Shown: positions 7,356 to 14,996, numbered from the stretch's first letter. The stretch is 14,996 bases of DNA from Nitrospirales bacterium (GCA_029261305.1 JAJDBO010000092.1:1-14996); one strand, 5' to 3'. Notes: generated from the sequence alone by a model not told the origin. Numbers and translations are program-made.

Positions 7356-8207
7356 ATGGTGATACAGTGGTTTCCCGGTCACATGAATAGAGCGCGAAGG
7401 GAAGTGGCCAAGACCATGGAGGCGATTGATGTGGTGGTCGAACTCGTGGACGCGCGCATTCCAGAGGCCAGCAGTAATCCGATGATTGCGGACCTGCGAC
7501 AGCAATTCCATCGTCCTTGCCTCAAAGTGCTCAATAAGGCTGACCTTGCGGATCCTGTTATCACCAAAGCCTGGGTGAAGGCTTATCAGCAGCAAGAAGG
7601 CGTGAACGCCATTGCTATATCTGGAAACCTTGTAGGGCAGGCGGTGAAAGTGCCTGCCTTGTGTCAGCCACTCGCCTCGAATCGCAATAGTGCTCTGAAG
7701 CCCCTTCGGATACTGATCCTGGGAATTCCAAATGTCGGTAAGTCGACGTTCATGAACACCTTGCTCAAGCGCCGTATCACTAAGGTAGGCAATGAACCGG
7801 CTGTCACGAAGAAACAACAACGCTATAAATTAAGCGATGACATGACACTCATTGATTCGCCAGGTCTGTTGTGGCCAAAAATTCAAAACCCAGTCGTTGG
7901 TTTTCTGCTTGCGACCATTCATGCAATTGGTGCCAATGCGGTCGTCGATGAAGAAATTGCTGAGTTTCTCGCCAACACTCTCCAAGCACGATACCCGGAG
8001 TTGCTGACGAGACGCTACGGGATTGATAGCGATGAACTGGATGGTGAGGGAATTCTCGAAGCCATCGCCATCAAACGCGGGTGCTTGCGAAAGGGAAAAG
8101 GCGGAGAACTGGATAAGGAGCAAGCCGCTAGGATATTACTCAAGGAATATCGTAGTGGGGCTTTGGGTCGCACCAGTCTCGAGAGCCCTGGCAAAATGGA
8201 CGGATGA
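7356..8207 (+). CDS. rbgA: RbgA/YlqF, ribosome biogenesis GTPase
   Basis: This 283-aa protein has the circularly permuted G-motif order of the YlqF/YawG family: G4 NKAD (60-63) comes before G1 GIPNVGKS (123-130), with G2 Thr151 and G3 DSPG (167-170). The N-terminal QWFPGHM (4-10) and VELVDARIPEASSNP (28-42) are hallmarks of RbgA. The C-terminal domain (about 190-270) matches the RNA-binding ANTAR-like region of the family. In Bacillus subtilis RbgA drives a late step of 50S subunit assembly, allowing uL16 incorporation, and the same cytoplasmic role is expected here. ATG 7356 has GAGG at 7345-7348, seven bases upstream. The gene starts 13 bp after the helicase stop and ends 21 bp before tex, so the three are probably one operon. 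All catalytic motifs are intact. Confidence 0.96.
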   Translation: MVIQWFPGHMNRARREVAKTMEAIDVVVELVDARIPEASSNPMIADLRQQFHRPCLKVLNKADLADPVITKAWVKAYQQQEGVNAIAISGNLVGQAVKVPALCQPLASNRNSALKPLRILILGIPNVGKSTFMNTLLKRRITKVGNEPAVTKKQQRYKLSDDMTLIDSPGLLWPKIQNPVVGFLLATIHAIGANAVVDEEIAEFLANTLQARYPELLTRRYGIDSDELDGEGILEAIAIKRGCLRKGKGGELDKEQAARILLKEYRSGALGRTSLESPGKMDG

Positions 8208-8228
8208 TGAAAAGGAAGTGTTGAATAT

Positions 8229-10382
8229 ATGAAATCAGCAATACATGACAAAACCATGGCGGCGGAATTAGGGATCGCTATCAAGCAAGTGACCGCCACC
8301 GTGGAACTGTTGGATGACGGCGCAACTGTGCCATTTCTCGCGCGCTATCGTAAAGAGGTGACGGGTGGGTTAGATGAGGTCGTCATTACTTCTATTCGAG
8401 ATCGTGTGGCTCAACTTCGAGAGTTGGATAAACGTCGAGGCGTGATTGTGACCTCGCTCGAAGAACAGGGGAAACTCACGGACAGTTTGAAAGCGCAGAT
8501 TGACGCTGCAACCACGATGACAGAATTGGAAGACCTGTATCTTCCGTATCGACCAAAACGACGCACACGAGCCATGATCGCCAAGGAACGAGGGCTGGAA
8601 CCGTTGGCGCAGAGCCTTTGGGGGCAAGATCCACTATTGAATGTCGAAGCCGAAGCGGAGAAGTTTCTCAATCCAGAACAGAGCGTGGAGTCGGTGGAAG
8701 GCGCGTTGGCTGGCGCGCGCGATATAATGGCGGAATGGGTCAACGAAGATCAGCAGGCTCGTGCCTCTATGCGTGCCCTATTTTTTGAACAAGGGGTGTT
8801 TAAGACCACAGGCGCGCGGGGAAAGGATGTGCAAGGCAGCAAGTATCGAGATTATGTGGAATGGGAAGAACCCGTGTCGACTGCGCCGTCTCATCGTGTA
8901 CTGGCTATGCGCCGTGGAGAACAGGAAGGATTTCTCAGTTTTCGCGTAGTCGTTCCGGAAGCGTCGGCTTTTTCTCTCTTGCATCGCCTTTTTGTGAAAG
9001 GGAACAGTCCGGCATCAGACCAAGTGAATTTAGCCATTCAAGATTGCTTTGGCAGACTCTTGTACCTCTCGATGGAAACGGAGACTCGTCTACAGACAAA
9101 GACTCAAGCAGATCAAACAGCCATTGAAGTGTTTGCACAAAATGTTCAGCAATTGTTGATGGCCTCGCCATTAGGGCAAAAAAATGTACTCGCCATTGAT
9201 CCAGGGTTTCGCACCGGATGTAAAGTGGTATGCCTCGATCGGCAAGGAAATCTTCAACATACGGAGACTATCTTTCCACATCTAGGGGCAGGGGGTGTCG
9301 CTAAAGCAGGTGAAACGATTGTGGCACTCTGTGCGCGTTTCAAGATTGAGGCCGTTGCCATTGGAAATGGAACCGCAGGAAGAGAAACCGAGACATTTTT
9401 GCGCACCTTGTCTTTGCCGTCTGAGATTTCTCTCGTGATGGTGAATGAAAGCGGGGCGTCGGTGTATTCCGCTTCGGCGGTCGCGCGAGAAGAATTTCCA
9501 GATCAGGATGTGACCGTGCGTGGGGCGGTTTCTATCGGCCGGCGGCTTATGGATCCGTTAGCGGAATTGGTAAAGATCGATCCCAAAGCTATCGGGGTTG
9601 GGCAGTATCAACATGATGTCGATCAAGGCATTTTAAAACAGCGGCTTCAGGATGTAGTGATCAGTTGTGTGAACCGAGTTGGGGTAGATGTCAATATGGC
9701 GAGCCCGCAATTGCTTACTGCTGTCTCAGGAGTGGGTCCACAACTTGCGACGAATATCGTGGCTTATCGACAAGAGAATGGACCCTTTCGAACTCGGACT
9801 GCATTAAAAAAAGTCCCTCGCTTGGGAGGGAAAGCGTTTGAGCAGGCCGCAGGATTTTTACGCATCACTGATGGCGATCATCCCCTTGATGGGAGTGCCG
9901 TGCATCCTGAGCGGTATTCCGTCGTGAACGCAATGGCCAAAGACTTAGGCTGTACGGTAAAGGAGCTGATGAAGGACGTTGAGCGGCAACGCACCATCGA
10001 TATCATCCCATACATCACCGACGAAGTGGGCAAGCCCACGCTCACAGATATTCTCACTGAATTGGCCAAACCCGGGCGTGATCCACGTCAGCAATTTGAA
10101 GCCGTACGATTTGATGAAGCCGTGCAATCTATTGAACAGGTCAAGCCCGGCATGGTCCTCACTGGCATCATTACTAATGTCACAGCTTTTGGCGCTTTCG
10201 TCGATATCGGGGTGCACCAAGATGGTCTGATCCATATCAGTCAGCTGGCCAATAAGTATGTCAGTGATCCCAACACAGTAGTGAAAGTCAGCCAACAAGT
10301 GAAGGTGAGTGTCTTAGAAGTGGACGTCCCCCGCAAGCGTATTTCGCTTTCCATGAAGGCTGTTAAAAGCGAGACGGCCTGA
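8229..10382 (+). CDS. tex: Tex/YhgF, RNA-binding transcription accessory protein
   Basis: This 717-aa protein is slightly shorter than the common 730-780 aa of Tex, but all domains are present. The N-terminal helical region carries the family signature VPFLARYRKEVTGGLDE (34-50). The YqgF/RNase H-like domain begins near LAIDPGFRTGCK (321-332) and continues through IGNGTAGRETE (378-388). Helix-hairpin-helix motifs lie at about 490-548 (TAVSGVGPQLATNIV). A C-terminal S1 RNA-binding domain covers about 640-712 (GAFVDIGVHQDGLIHISQL). Tex resembles the core of eukaryotic Spt6, binds nucleic acids, and affects transcription and toxin or stress gene expression in several bacteria. It acts in the cytoplasm with RNA polymerase or RNA. 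ATG 8229 fits the usual Tex N-terminus, with AAAGGAAG at 8211-8218 ten bases upstream. The gene is the last of the helicase-rbgA-tex run. Confidence 0.96.
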   Translation: MKSAIHDKTMAAELGIAIKQVTATVELLDDGATVPFLARYRKEVTGGLDEVVITSIRDRVAQLRELDKRRGVIVTSLEEQGKLTDSLKAQIDAATTMTELEDLYLPYRPKRRTRAMIAKERGLEPLAQSLWGQDPLLNVEAEAEKFLNPEQSVESVEGALAGARDIMAEWVNEDQQARASMRALFFEQGVFKTTGARGKDVQGSKYRDYVEWEEPVSTAPSHRVLAMRRGEQEGFLSFRVVVPEASAFSLLHRLFVKGNSPASDQVNLAIQDCFGRLLYLSMETETRLQTKTQADQTAIEVFAQNVQQLLMASPLGQKNVLAIDPGFRTGCKVVCLDRQGNLQHTETIFPHLGAGGVAKAGETIVALCARFKIEAVAIGNGTAGRETETFLRTLSLPSEISLVMVNESGASVYSASAVAREEFPDQDVTVRGAVSIGRRLMDPLAELVKIDPKAIGVGQYQHDVDQGILKQRLQDVVISCVNRVGVDVNMASPQLLTAVSGVGPQLATNIVAYRQENGPFRTRTALKKVPRLGGKAFEQAAGFLRITDGDHPLDGSAVHPERYSVVNAMAKDLGCTVKELMKDVERQRTIDIIPYITDEVGKPTLTDILTELAKPGRDPRQQFEAVRFDEAVQSIEQVKPGMVLTGIITNVTAFGAFVDIGVHQDGLIHISQLANKYVSDPNTVVKVSQQVKVSVLEVDVPRKRISLSMKAVKSETA

Positions 10383-10468
10383 ATGTGCTCGTTGGGTGAT
10401 TGTGCGATTCAACCGTGAATATTACAGGCCGTTTATTCCTGCCACGTTGAACCATGCACTCTGATATT

Positions 10469-10493
10469 TTGTTCCTTTGGCGGAAGGGAACAA
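10469..10493 (+). other. hairpin in the 3' region of tex mRNA
   Basis: TTGTTCCTTT at 10469-10478 can pair with AAGGGAACAA at 10484-10493 (one G-U pair) around a GGCGG loop. It lies about 86 bp after the tex stop. No T-run follows on the plus strand, so it is more likely an mRNA-stabilising or processing hairpin than an intrinsic terminator. Confidence 0.4.
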
Positions 10494-10599
10494 GACATTA
10501 AATCCAATTGCATTTGCTAGTGGCGGGAATCGAAATTTTTTCCTCTTGCGCCTCCGACATGTTCTCTTGCCTGTGTGCAGACTCTGTGTTATCGTGAAG

Positions 10600-10673
10600 A
10601 AATCGTGTAAGACCTCTTCCTTCTGGGGCGACAGACCCCGAGATTGAGAAAAAGGATCTTACGCGATTTTTTT
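10600..10673 (+). terminator. nested stem-loop followed by seven T: probable terminator
   Basis: AAATCGTGTAAGA (10600-10612) pairs with TCTTACGCGATTT (10657-10669), with twelve Watson-Crick pairs and one G-U. The T-run at 10667-10673 overlaps and follows the stem. An inner hairpin (GGGG 10625-10628 with CCCC 10636-10639) sits inside the loop. The shape and T-run suit an intrinsic terminator on the plus strand, ending either the tex transcript or an unseen small RNA. It is 218 bp after the tex stop, which is far for a simple operon terminator. Confidence 0.5.
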
Positions 10674-10848
10674 GTTCAAACCCTCCTTGTGGCCTCCTGA
10701 ATTCAGGAACAATCCAGCAAGTATCCGGGAGTTTTGTCATGGGACAAAAATTGGCGTTGGCCTAGGCTGACACCTGAACGTGTCTCTTGACATGTCCATA
10801 TTATCAAATGTGAAGAGGTTATTTCGTGATTCGAAAGAAGGTACATAG

Positions 10849-12333
10849 ATGGTAAATGAGATTGTGGATAAAATTCGTGGGCTGATGAATGTCCGCAACG
10901 ATTTGCTTGCAGGGCTTGTGGTCGCATTGGCCTTGATCCCAGAGGCGATAGCCTTTTCCAGTATCGCCGGGCTAGATCCCAAGGTGGGGCTATACGCATC
11001 GTTCTGTATGGCGACTGTGATCGCATTCTCTGGCGGTCGTCCGGGGATGATTTCAGCGGCCACCGGTGCGATGGCGCTCCTTATGGTCACACTGGTCAAA
11101 GATTATGGTCTGCAATATCTACTTGCAGCCACAGTCCTGACTGGTGTTTTGCAAATCATTGCGGGCTGGCTGAAGCTGGGTTCACTGATGCGCTTTGTAT
11201 CGCATTCAGTCATTACCGGTTTCGTCAATGCACTCGCCATTCTGATTTTTATGGCGCAACTCCCAGAACTCATCGGTGTGAGCTGGCATGTGTATGTGAT
11301 GGTGGCTGCAGGCTTGGCTATTATTTACCTTTTCCCGTATATCACCAAGAGCGTGCCGTCCCCATTGGTGGCTATCGTGGGCCTCACCGCAGTAGCCATG
11401 GGCCTGGGTTTAGACATTCGTACGGTGGGCGACATGGGCCAACTCCCTGACAGTCTTCCGATTTTTCTACTGCCCGATGTGCCGCTGAATTGGGACACCT
11501 TGCGAATCATTTTGCCGGTGTCGGCGACGCTTGCTGTTGTGGGGTTATTGGAATCGATGATGACAGCATCCATTGTCGATGACCTGACGGATTCCTCGAG
11601 CAACAAAAACCGCGAATGTGTAGGGCAAGGTATCGCCAATATTGCTTCGGGTTTTATCGGCGGCATGGCGGGATGCGCCATGATTGGACAGTCAGTCATT
11701 AACGTAAAGTCGGGTGGCCGCGGGCGGCTTTCGACGTTGGCAGCAGGGGTGTTTCTGCTGCTGATGGTGGTGTATATCGGTGACTGGGTGGCTCATATTC
11801 CGATGGCGGTCTTGGTCGCCGTGATGATCATGGTGTCTATCGGTACCTTCCGATGGTCCTCGATTCGCGATTTGCGTGAGCATCCGAAAAGCTCCAGCGT
11901 GGTGATGATTGCAACCGTGGTAGTCGTAGTGGCTACTCATGATTTGGCGCAAGGTGTGCTCGTTGGCGTGCTGCTATCCGGTTTCTTTTTTGCCCACAAC
12001 GTCGGAAAGATCTTACATATCGGAAGGAAGTCGGCGGACAAAGGTCGCCTGCGTATCTACACCGTGACGGGACAGGTCTTCTTTGCCTCGGCTGAACGCT
12101 TCGCTAATTCCTTCGATTTCAAGGAAGTCATCGAGAAGGTGCGAATCGATGTGAGTCGTGCCCACTTCTGGGATTTGACCGCAGTCAGCGCGTTGGACAA
12201 AGTCGTCATCAAGTTCCGTCGTGAGGGAACGGAAGTCGATGTCATCGGGCTCAATGAAGCCAGCGCCACGATGGTGGATCGCTTCGCTGTCCATGATAAA
12301 CCCGATGCGGTCGAACAGGTGATGGGTCACTAA
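10849..12333 (+). CDS. SulP/SLC26-family inorganic anion transporter with STAS domain
   Basis: This is a 494-aa inner-membrane protein with many hydrophobic segments from about 18 to 385 and a cytoplasmic STAS domain at about 400-490. Family signatures are [20 protein letters not shown] (29-48) and the conserved region around [14 protein letters not shown] (235-248) to [12 protein letters not shown] (279-290). SulP proteins carry sulfate, bicarbonate or other anions, usually with sodium or proton coupling. The true substrate cannot be read from sequence, and bicarbonate uptake is one option in an autotroph. STAS domains control transport and bind nucleotides or partner proteins. The ATG at 10849 has AAGAAGG at 10835-10841, seven bases upstream. 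The tandem Usp gene follows 14 bp downstream of the stop, implying co-transcription. No truncation is seen. Confidence 0.93.
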   Translation: MVNEIVDKIRGLMNVRNDLLAGLVVALALIPEAIAFSSIAGLDPKVGLYASFCMATVIAFSGGRPGMISAATGAMALLMVTLVKDYGLQYLLAATVLTGVLQIIAGWLKLGSLMRFVSHSVITGFVNALAILIFMAQLPELIGVSWHVYVMVAAGLAIIYLFPYITKSVPSPLVAIVGLTAVAMGLGLDIRTVGDMGQLPDSLPIFLLPDVPLNWDTLRIILPVSATLAVVGLLESMMTASIVDDLTDSSSNKNRECVGQGIANIASGFIGGMAGCAMIGQSVINVKSGGRGRLSTLAAGVFLLLMVVYIGDWVAHIPMAVLVAVMIMVSIGTFRWSSIRDLREHPKSSSVVMIATVVVVVATHDLAQGVLVGVLLSGFFFAHNVGKILHIGRKSADKGRLRIYTVTGQVFFASAERFANSFDFKEVIEKVRIDVSRAHFWDLTAVSALDKVVIKFRREGTEVDVIGLNEASATMVDRFAVHDKPDAVEQVMGH

Positions 12334-12347
12334 AAGGAATGTACCTG

Positions 12348-13211
12348 ATGAAGAACGAAAAGAACGTGCTGGCCTGTGTCGATCAATCGCATTTTGCGAA
12401 TTATGTCGCTGATTATGCCACCTGGGCGGCACGCCGCATGGAAGCACCACTGGAATTTCTACACATCATCGATAGACATCCTGAGATTGCTACTGGGAAT
12501 GACCATAGCGGAGCCATTGGCATTGATGCGGAAGAAGTGCTGTTGAACGAACTCTCCGTTGAGGATGAATCCCGCAGTAAAGTGGCGCGCGAACAAGGCC
12601 GTCTTTTTCTCAATCATTTGCGGGAACGAGCGATTGAGGCCGGGGTTGAGTCTCCCGATGTGCGCCAGCGCTACGGAGTGCTCGTAGAGACCTTGGTGGA
12701 GCAGGAAAAAGGCGTGCGCCTGTTTGTGTTAGGTCGCCGTGGGGAATCAGCCGAAGCGACTCAACGTGATTTGGGGCGCAATGTTGAACGAGTGGTGCGC
12801 GCGCTAAAAAAACCAATTCTCACCGTGACCGATGACTTCACGGAACCGAACCGGGTGATGATCGCGTTCGATGGTGGCATTGTCACTCAGCGTGGCGTGG
12901 AGATGGTGGCGAAGAGCCCCCTCTTCCAGGGCTTGCCTCTGCACCTGTTGATGTCAGGGAAGGAAAGTCAAAACGCCTCCAAGCAGTTGGAATGGGCAAA
13001 GACTACATTGAATACCGCAGGCTTTGAAGTCACCGCTTCCCTGATCCCTGGCGACGCGGAGAGCGTGATTGCCAAAGCTGTCCGTGAACAAGGCATCGAT
13101 ATGTTGATCATGGGAGCATACAGCCATTCCCCTTTACGCAGCTTGTTATTTGGTAGCAAAACCTCAGACTTGTTGCGCTCAGCAAAAATCCCAACCTTGT
13201 TGCTTCGATAA
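12348..13211 (+). CDS. tandem universal stress protein (two UspA domains)
   Basis: This is a 287-aa cytoplasmic protein with two Usp domains, at about 4-161 and 168-287. The first has an ATP-binding-like glycine pattern GRRGESAEATQRDLGRN (129-145). The second has GAYSHSPLRSLLFGS (256-270), in which the second glycine of the usual G-x2-G-x9-G(S/T) motif is Ser. One or both domains may thus bind adenine nucleotides. Usp proteins help cells survive starvation and stress, and some regulate partner proteins. An upstream ATG at 12339 adds three residues, but it would leave only one base after AGGA. The ATG at 12348 is preferred because AGGA at 12335-12338 then lies nine bases upstream. The gene follows the SulP gene by 14 bp. 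Transporter-Usp pairs of this kind are common, and the Usp protein may modulate the STAS-gated transporter. Confidence 0.92.
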   Translation: MKNEKNVLACVDQSHFANYVADYATWAARRMEAPLEFLHIIDRHPEIATGNDHSGAIGIDAEEVLLNELSVEDESRSKVAREQGRLFLNHLRERAIEAGVESPDVRQRYGVLVETLVEQEKGVRLFVLGRRGESAEATQRDLGRNVERVVRALKKPILTVTDDFTEPNRVMIAFDGGIVTQRGVEMVAKSPLFQGLPLHLLMSGKESQNASKQLEWAKTTLNTAGFEVTASLIPGDAESVIAKAVREQGIDMLIMGAYSHSPLRSLLFGSKTSDLLRSAKIPTLLLR

Positions 13212-13285
13212 AATCAAAACAGATGAATCTTCCCTTTGCTCCTCTTCCTTTGTACGGAAAGGGTGTGTGAGGTAGAGTCTTGGAC

Positions 13286-13474
13286 ATGAACATAGACCTC
13301 ATCCTTCGGATCAGTGTGTTTGTTGCCATCTTTGCGGTGGTGGCCGTGTGGGAATTGATTGCGCCACGTGGTAAGGGGCAGACGCCCAAAGCCCAGCGCT
13401 GGATGAACAACTTGGCGTTGGTGGGGTTTCTTTTCCTAATCTTTAGGGACGGCCATTTCAAGTATGGCTGGTAG
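13286..13474 (+). pseudogene. N-terminal fragment of a sterol desaturase / fatty acid hydroxylase family protein
   Basis: The frame gives 62 residues from ATG 13286 (an in-frame TTG at 13280 would add two). Its start, ISVFVAIFAVVAVWELIAPR (9-28), then a basic loop and QRWMNNLALVGFLFL, matches the N-terminus of bacterial sterol desaturase family proteins. In those, one membrane helix, the motif WE-APR and R-W-NNLALV are followed by about 200 more residues. Here the frame departs after NNLALV and stops at 13472-13474. I see no continuation in the other forward frames. The histidine boxes that hold the di-iron centre are missing, so the product cannot be an enzyme. It is best read as a gene truncated where the convergent methyltransferase now lies. 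A working small membrane protein is a less likely alternative. GAGGTAGAG at 13269-13277 could serve as ribosome binding site. Confidence 0.55.
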
Positions 13475-13486
13475 GGTGTTCAGCAG

Positions 13487-14194
13487 TTATGGCTGGACCG
13501 TGTCATTTGCGGGGCACCTCTTAGCAAAGGTGAAGTGCTCAACACGAGGGTCCACAATGTCGAGATCGTTATGGCGACAAAGAAGCTCCAAATTCTCCAG
13601 AGCGATATAGCGCCATTTATCCAATTTATGTTCGTAGCGTGCAAGACCGTGTGAACTGGTAATCTTTTCAAGAAGCTCCTGTAAGTCTTTCGGGGCTTTC
13701 ATGTCTTTAAATTGAAGAATCCCAACTCCACCAGGATTCAGTACGCGCGCGATCTCGGTAAAGTAGTTGACCACAAGTTCAAGATCCATATGAAAGAAGG
13801 CAGAGAAGGAATACACGCAGTCGAAACTCTCACTGGCAAAGGTGCCCAGATCATAGCCATTCGTCATTTCCACGCGGACATTTTCGCAAATGGCAAGGTT
13901 TTGCCTTAACCCCTGAATAGACTGCTCGTGAATATCCGTGCAGGTAAGTTGTCGGCAGGCTGGTGCAACGAAGCGGCTGATTCGGCCCAACCCGGCGGCG
14001 ATTTCCAATACCTGCGAATTTTTCGAGATAAACGGTAGCACGCATCCATCGGCTTCTTGTTTGCCCTCAACGCCTCCCTTGTGGAGGAGCTCACGAGAAT
14101 CGACGCCCTGTCGTTCGGGCCAATGCCAAAAGCCGTCGAAATATCCTTGCCACTGGGTCTGTTTGTCGGTCTTCATATTTGCACCGCGGAGCAT
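13487..14194 (-). CDS. class I SAM-dependent methyltransferase
   Basis: This is a 235-aa protein when started at ATG 14194. Motif I is LEIAAGLGR (63-71), the SAM-binding glycine loop. Asp87 in CTDIHEQSI is the expected acidic residue at the end of strand beta-2 that binds the SAM ribose. FDCVYSFSAFFHM (124-136) is the motif IV region, and VLNPGGVGILQF (151-162) the typical strand beta-5 turn. The substrate is unknown: the fold occurs in small-molecule, lipid and quinone methyltransferases alike. Start choice is uncertain. The frame is open up to a TTG at 14314, and ATG codons lie at 14254, 14233, 14194 and 14176. I prefer 14194 because AGAAG lies six bases upstream. The stop is only 12 bp from the end of the convergent desaturase fragment, marking a possible rearrangement point. 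Confidence 0.85.
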   Translation of the reverse strand: MLRGANMKTDKQTQWQGYFDGFWHWPERQGVDSRELLHKGGVEGKQEADGCVLPFISKNSQVLEIAAGLGRISRFVAPACRQLTCTDIHEQSIQGLRQNLAICENVRVEMTNGYDLGTFASESFDCVYSFSAFFHMDLELVVNYFTEIARVLNPGGVGILQFKDMKAPKDLQELLEKITSSHGLARYEHKLDKWRYIALENLELLCRHNDLDIVDPRVEHFTFAKRCPANDTVQP

Positions 14195-14348
14195 CTTGTT
14201 CTTCTCACGCCATCTCAACAATGCCAGTGTCATAATGTTGGATTTCAGGTTCATTGTAGGTGACGTACAGTTCAGTATCTGCCAATAATTCGAATTCTTA
14301 GCAAACTGCGCCAATAAAATCTATAAGGCCGATCGTTTCTGGACTCAG

Positions 14349-14801
14349 TTAAAGGGCAATGTTACGGGCGGCTTCAAATAGGGCATTACACTCGGATTCC
14401 AAAATGCCGCCAATGATAGTGGTGTGTCGAAATGGAGTTCGGCGAGACACCTCTTCGGCTCGGATATCGATTTGACTCCATCCGTGTTGTTGGAGAAAAG
14501 GAATCGACGTGCCAAAGTACACCGTAGAAATTCCCGCCCACTCGATCGCACTCTGACACATGGGGCAGGGTTCAGCCGTCGTATATAAATCGAGTTCCGT
14601 CCAATCGATGGGTGAATGATCGGCCGCACAACGATTGATGACGTCGATCTCAGCGTGGAAGGTCGGATTGAGAGAAAAACGGTTAAACCCTTTCGCGAGA
14701 ACTTCGCCGGTGGTTCGTCGAACAATCACCGCGCCAAACGGATACTGAGGGACATTCTGCGCCATGGCAATCGCCAGGCGCATATAATCTTCAGGACTCA
14801 T
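14349..14801 (-). CDS. nucleoside/guanine deaminase-like protein (cytidine deaminase superfamily)
   Basis: This 150-aa protein has the zinc site of the CDA superfamily: His49 with catalytic Glu51 in FHAEID, and Cys79 and Cys82 in EPCPMC. GAVIVRR (23-29) and the helix after PCPMC (QSAIEWAGISTVYFG) are standard. The enzyme hydrolytically deaminates a base or nucleoside. The length and the C-terminal part, with SIPFLQQHGWSQIDI near 99-113, look closer to GuaD-type guanine deaminases than to TadA, but tRNA adenosine deaminase or another nucleoside substrate cannot be excluded. It is cytoplasmic. The ATG at 14801 has no clear ribosome binding site. The upstream membrane protein gene ends 26 bp before it on the same strand, so translation may depend on that gene. 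The catalytic residues are intact. Confidence 0.9.
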   Translation of the reverse strand: MSPEDYMRLAIAMAQNVPQYPFGAVIVRRTTGEVLAKGFNRFSLNPTFHAEIDVINRCAADHSPIDWTELDLYTTAEPCPMCQSAIEWAGISTVYFGTSIPFLQQHGWSQIDIRAEEVSRRTPFRHTTIIGGILESECNALFEAARNIAL

Positions 14802-14827
14802 GTGCGGTGAACTGTTTTAATATCATA

Positions 14828-14996
14828 CTAGTTGTCCAGCATGGGTTCAGGAATCCCACCCGTCATCGCAAGAATCGCCCCAATCAACACGGCCTGAACA
14901 ATCCATCCTATAAGGCAAACTCCTATGGCGCGGTAGGTGCTGTGATAATCCAAGGCTTGGCGCACGGCAACCACCATGGCGACGAGCATCCAAACC
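14828..14996 (-). CDS. 3' end of a membrane protein, possibly Yip1 family (partial)
   Basis: The minus strand is open from the window edge to TAG at 14828-14830, giving the last 55 residues of a protein. It contains WMLVAMVVAVRQALDY, then RAIGVCLIGWIVQAVLIGAI, and ends in MLDN. Two hydrophobic segments around a short polar loop suggest the last two membrane helices. The phrase VAVRQALD...RAIGVCLIGW matches my memory of Yip1-domain membrane proteins in Nitrospira and related bacteria. That assignment is tentative because most of the gene is missing. The function of bacterial Yip1 proteins is poorly known. The deaminase gene follows 26 bp downstream. Confidence 0.6.
   Translation of the reverse strand, partial: VWMLVAMVVAVRQALDYHSTYRAIGVCLIGWIVQAVLIGAILAMTGGIPEPMLDN

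Larger units (their letters stand above)
10383..10848. other. 466-bp gap rich in inverted repeats, no gene seen
   Basis: This space between tex and the SulP gene has no convincing protein gene. It holds a hairpin at 10469-10493, a nested stem-loop with a T-run at 10600-10673, and a perfect 14-base palindrome TCCTGAATTCAGGA at 10695-10708. A TTTTGTC/GACAAAA inverted repeat lies at 10732-10749. A possible weak promoter for the SulP gene combines TGAACG (10775-10780) and TATTAT (10799-10804) with an 18-base spacer. The density of structure suggests a terminator plus regulatory sites, or a small RNA. Confidence 0.55.

Noticed and set aside
10787..10792. Perfect TTGACA as a -35 box for the SulP gene
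   Set aside because: No acceptable -10 box occurs 15-18 bases downstream; TATTAT lies only six bases away.
14195..14314. Longer N-terminus for the methyltransferase from the TTG at 14314
   Set aside because: The extra 40 residues do not look like family sequence, the start codon is rare and no ribosome binding site precedes it.

Overview
The window looks like chromosomal DNA from a bacterium of the Nitrospira group. The basis is moderate: GC content looks close to 50 percent by eye. A roughly 120-bp imperfect palindrome at 5439-5560 resembles a dispersed repeat I remember from Nitrospira genomes. Several unknown proteins also resemble, from memory, hypothetical proteins of that genus. A marine, lower-GC Nitrospira lineage would fit, but no marker gene here settles taxonomy. 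I see no rRNA, tRNA, CRISPR array, integrase or transposase.

Layout. 94-690 (+) is an exported Sel1-repeat protein. 772-5064 is a minus-strand block: two unrecognised proteins (220 and 118 aa), the P-loop NTPase YchF, an HD-GYP protein with altered signature residues, and a 58-aa protein with eight ordered zinc ligands. 5065-5737 has no convincing gene but holds the palindrome. 5738-10382 (+) is a tight three-gene run: an SF2 helicase, the ribosome-assembly GTPase RbgA and the RNA-binding transcription factor Tex. A 466-bp gap with several inverted repeats follows. 10849-13211 (+) is a two-gene unit of a SulP anion transporter with a STAS domain and a tandem universal stress protein. After it lies a short fragment matching the N-terminus of sterol desaturases, cut off next to a minus-strand methyltransferase. 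The right end (minus) has a nucleoside deaminase and the 3' end of a membrane protein, possibly Yip1-like.

How the genes relate. YchF, RbgA and Tex all act around translation, ribosome assembly or RNA. The helicase in front of rbgA is the unexpected member, because its C-terminal tail looks phage-derived. SulP and the Usp protein are probably co-transcribed, linking anion uptake to adenine-nucleotide or stress sensing. The HD-GYP protein belongs to the cyclic-di-GMP phosphodiesterase family.

I do not see a clear new multi-gene system. The best leads are the helicase-rbgA-tex cluster, the altered HD-GYP protein, the AN1-like mini zinc finger, the unknown 118/220-aa pair with a perfect 12-bp inverted repeat between them, and the structured gap after tex.
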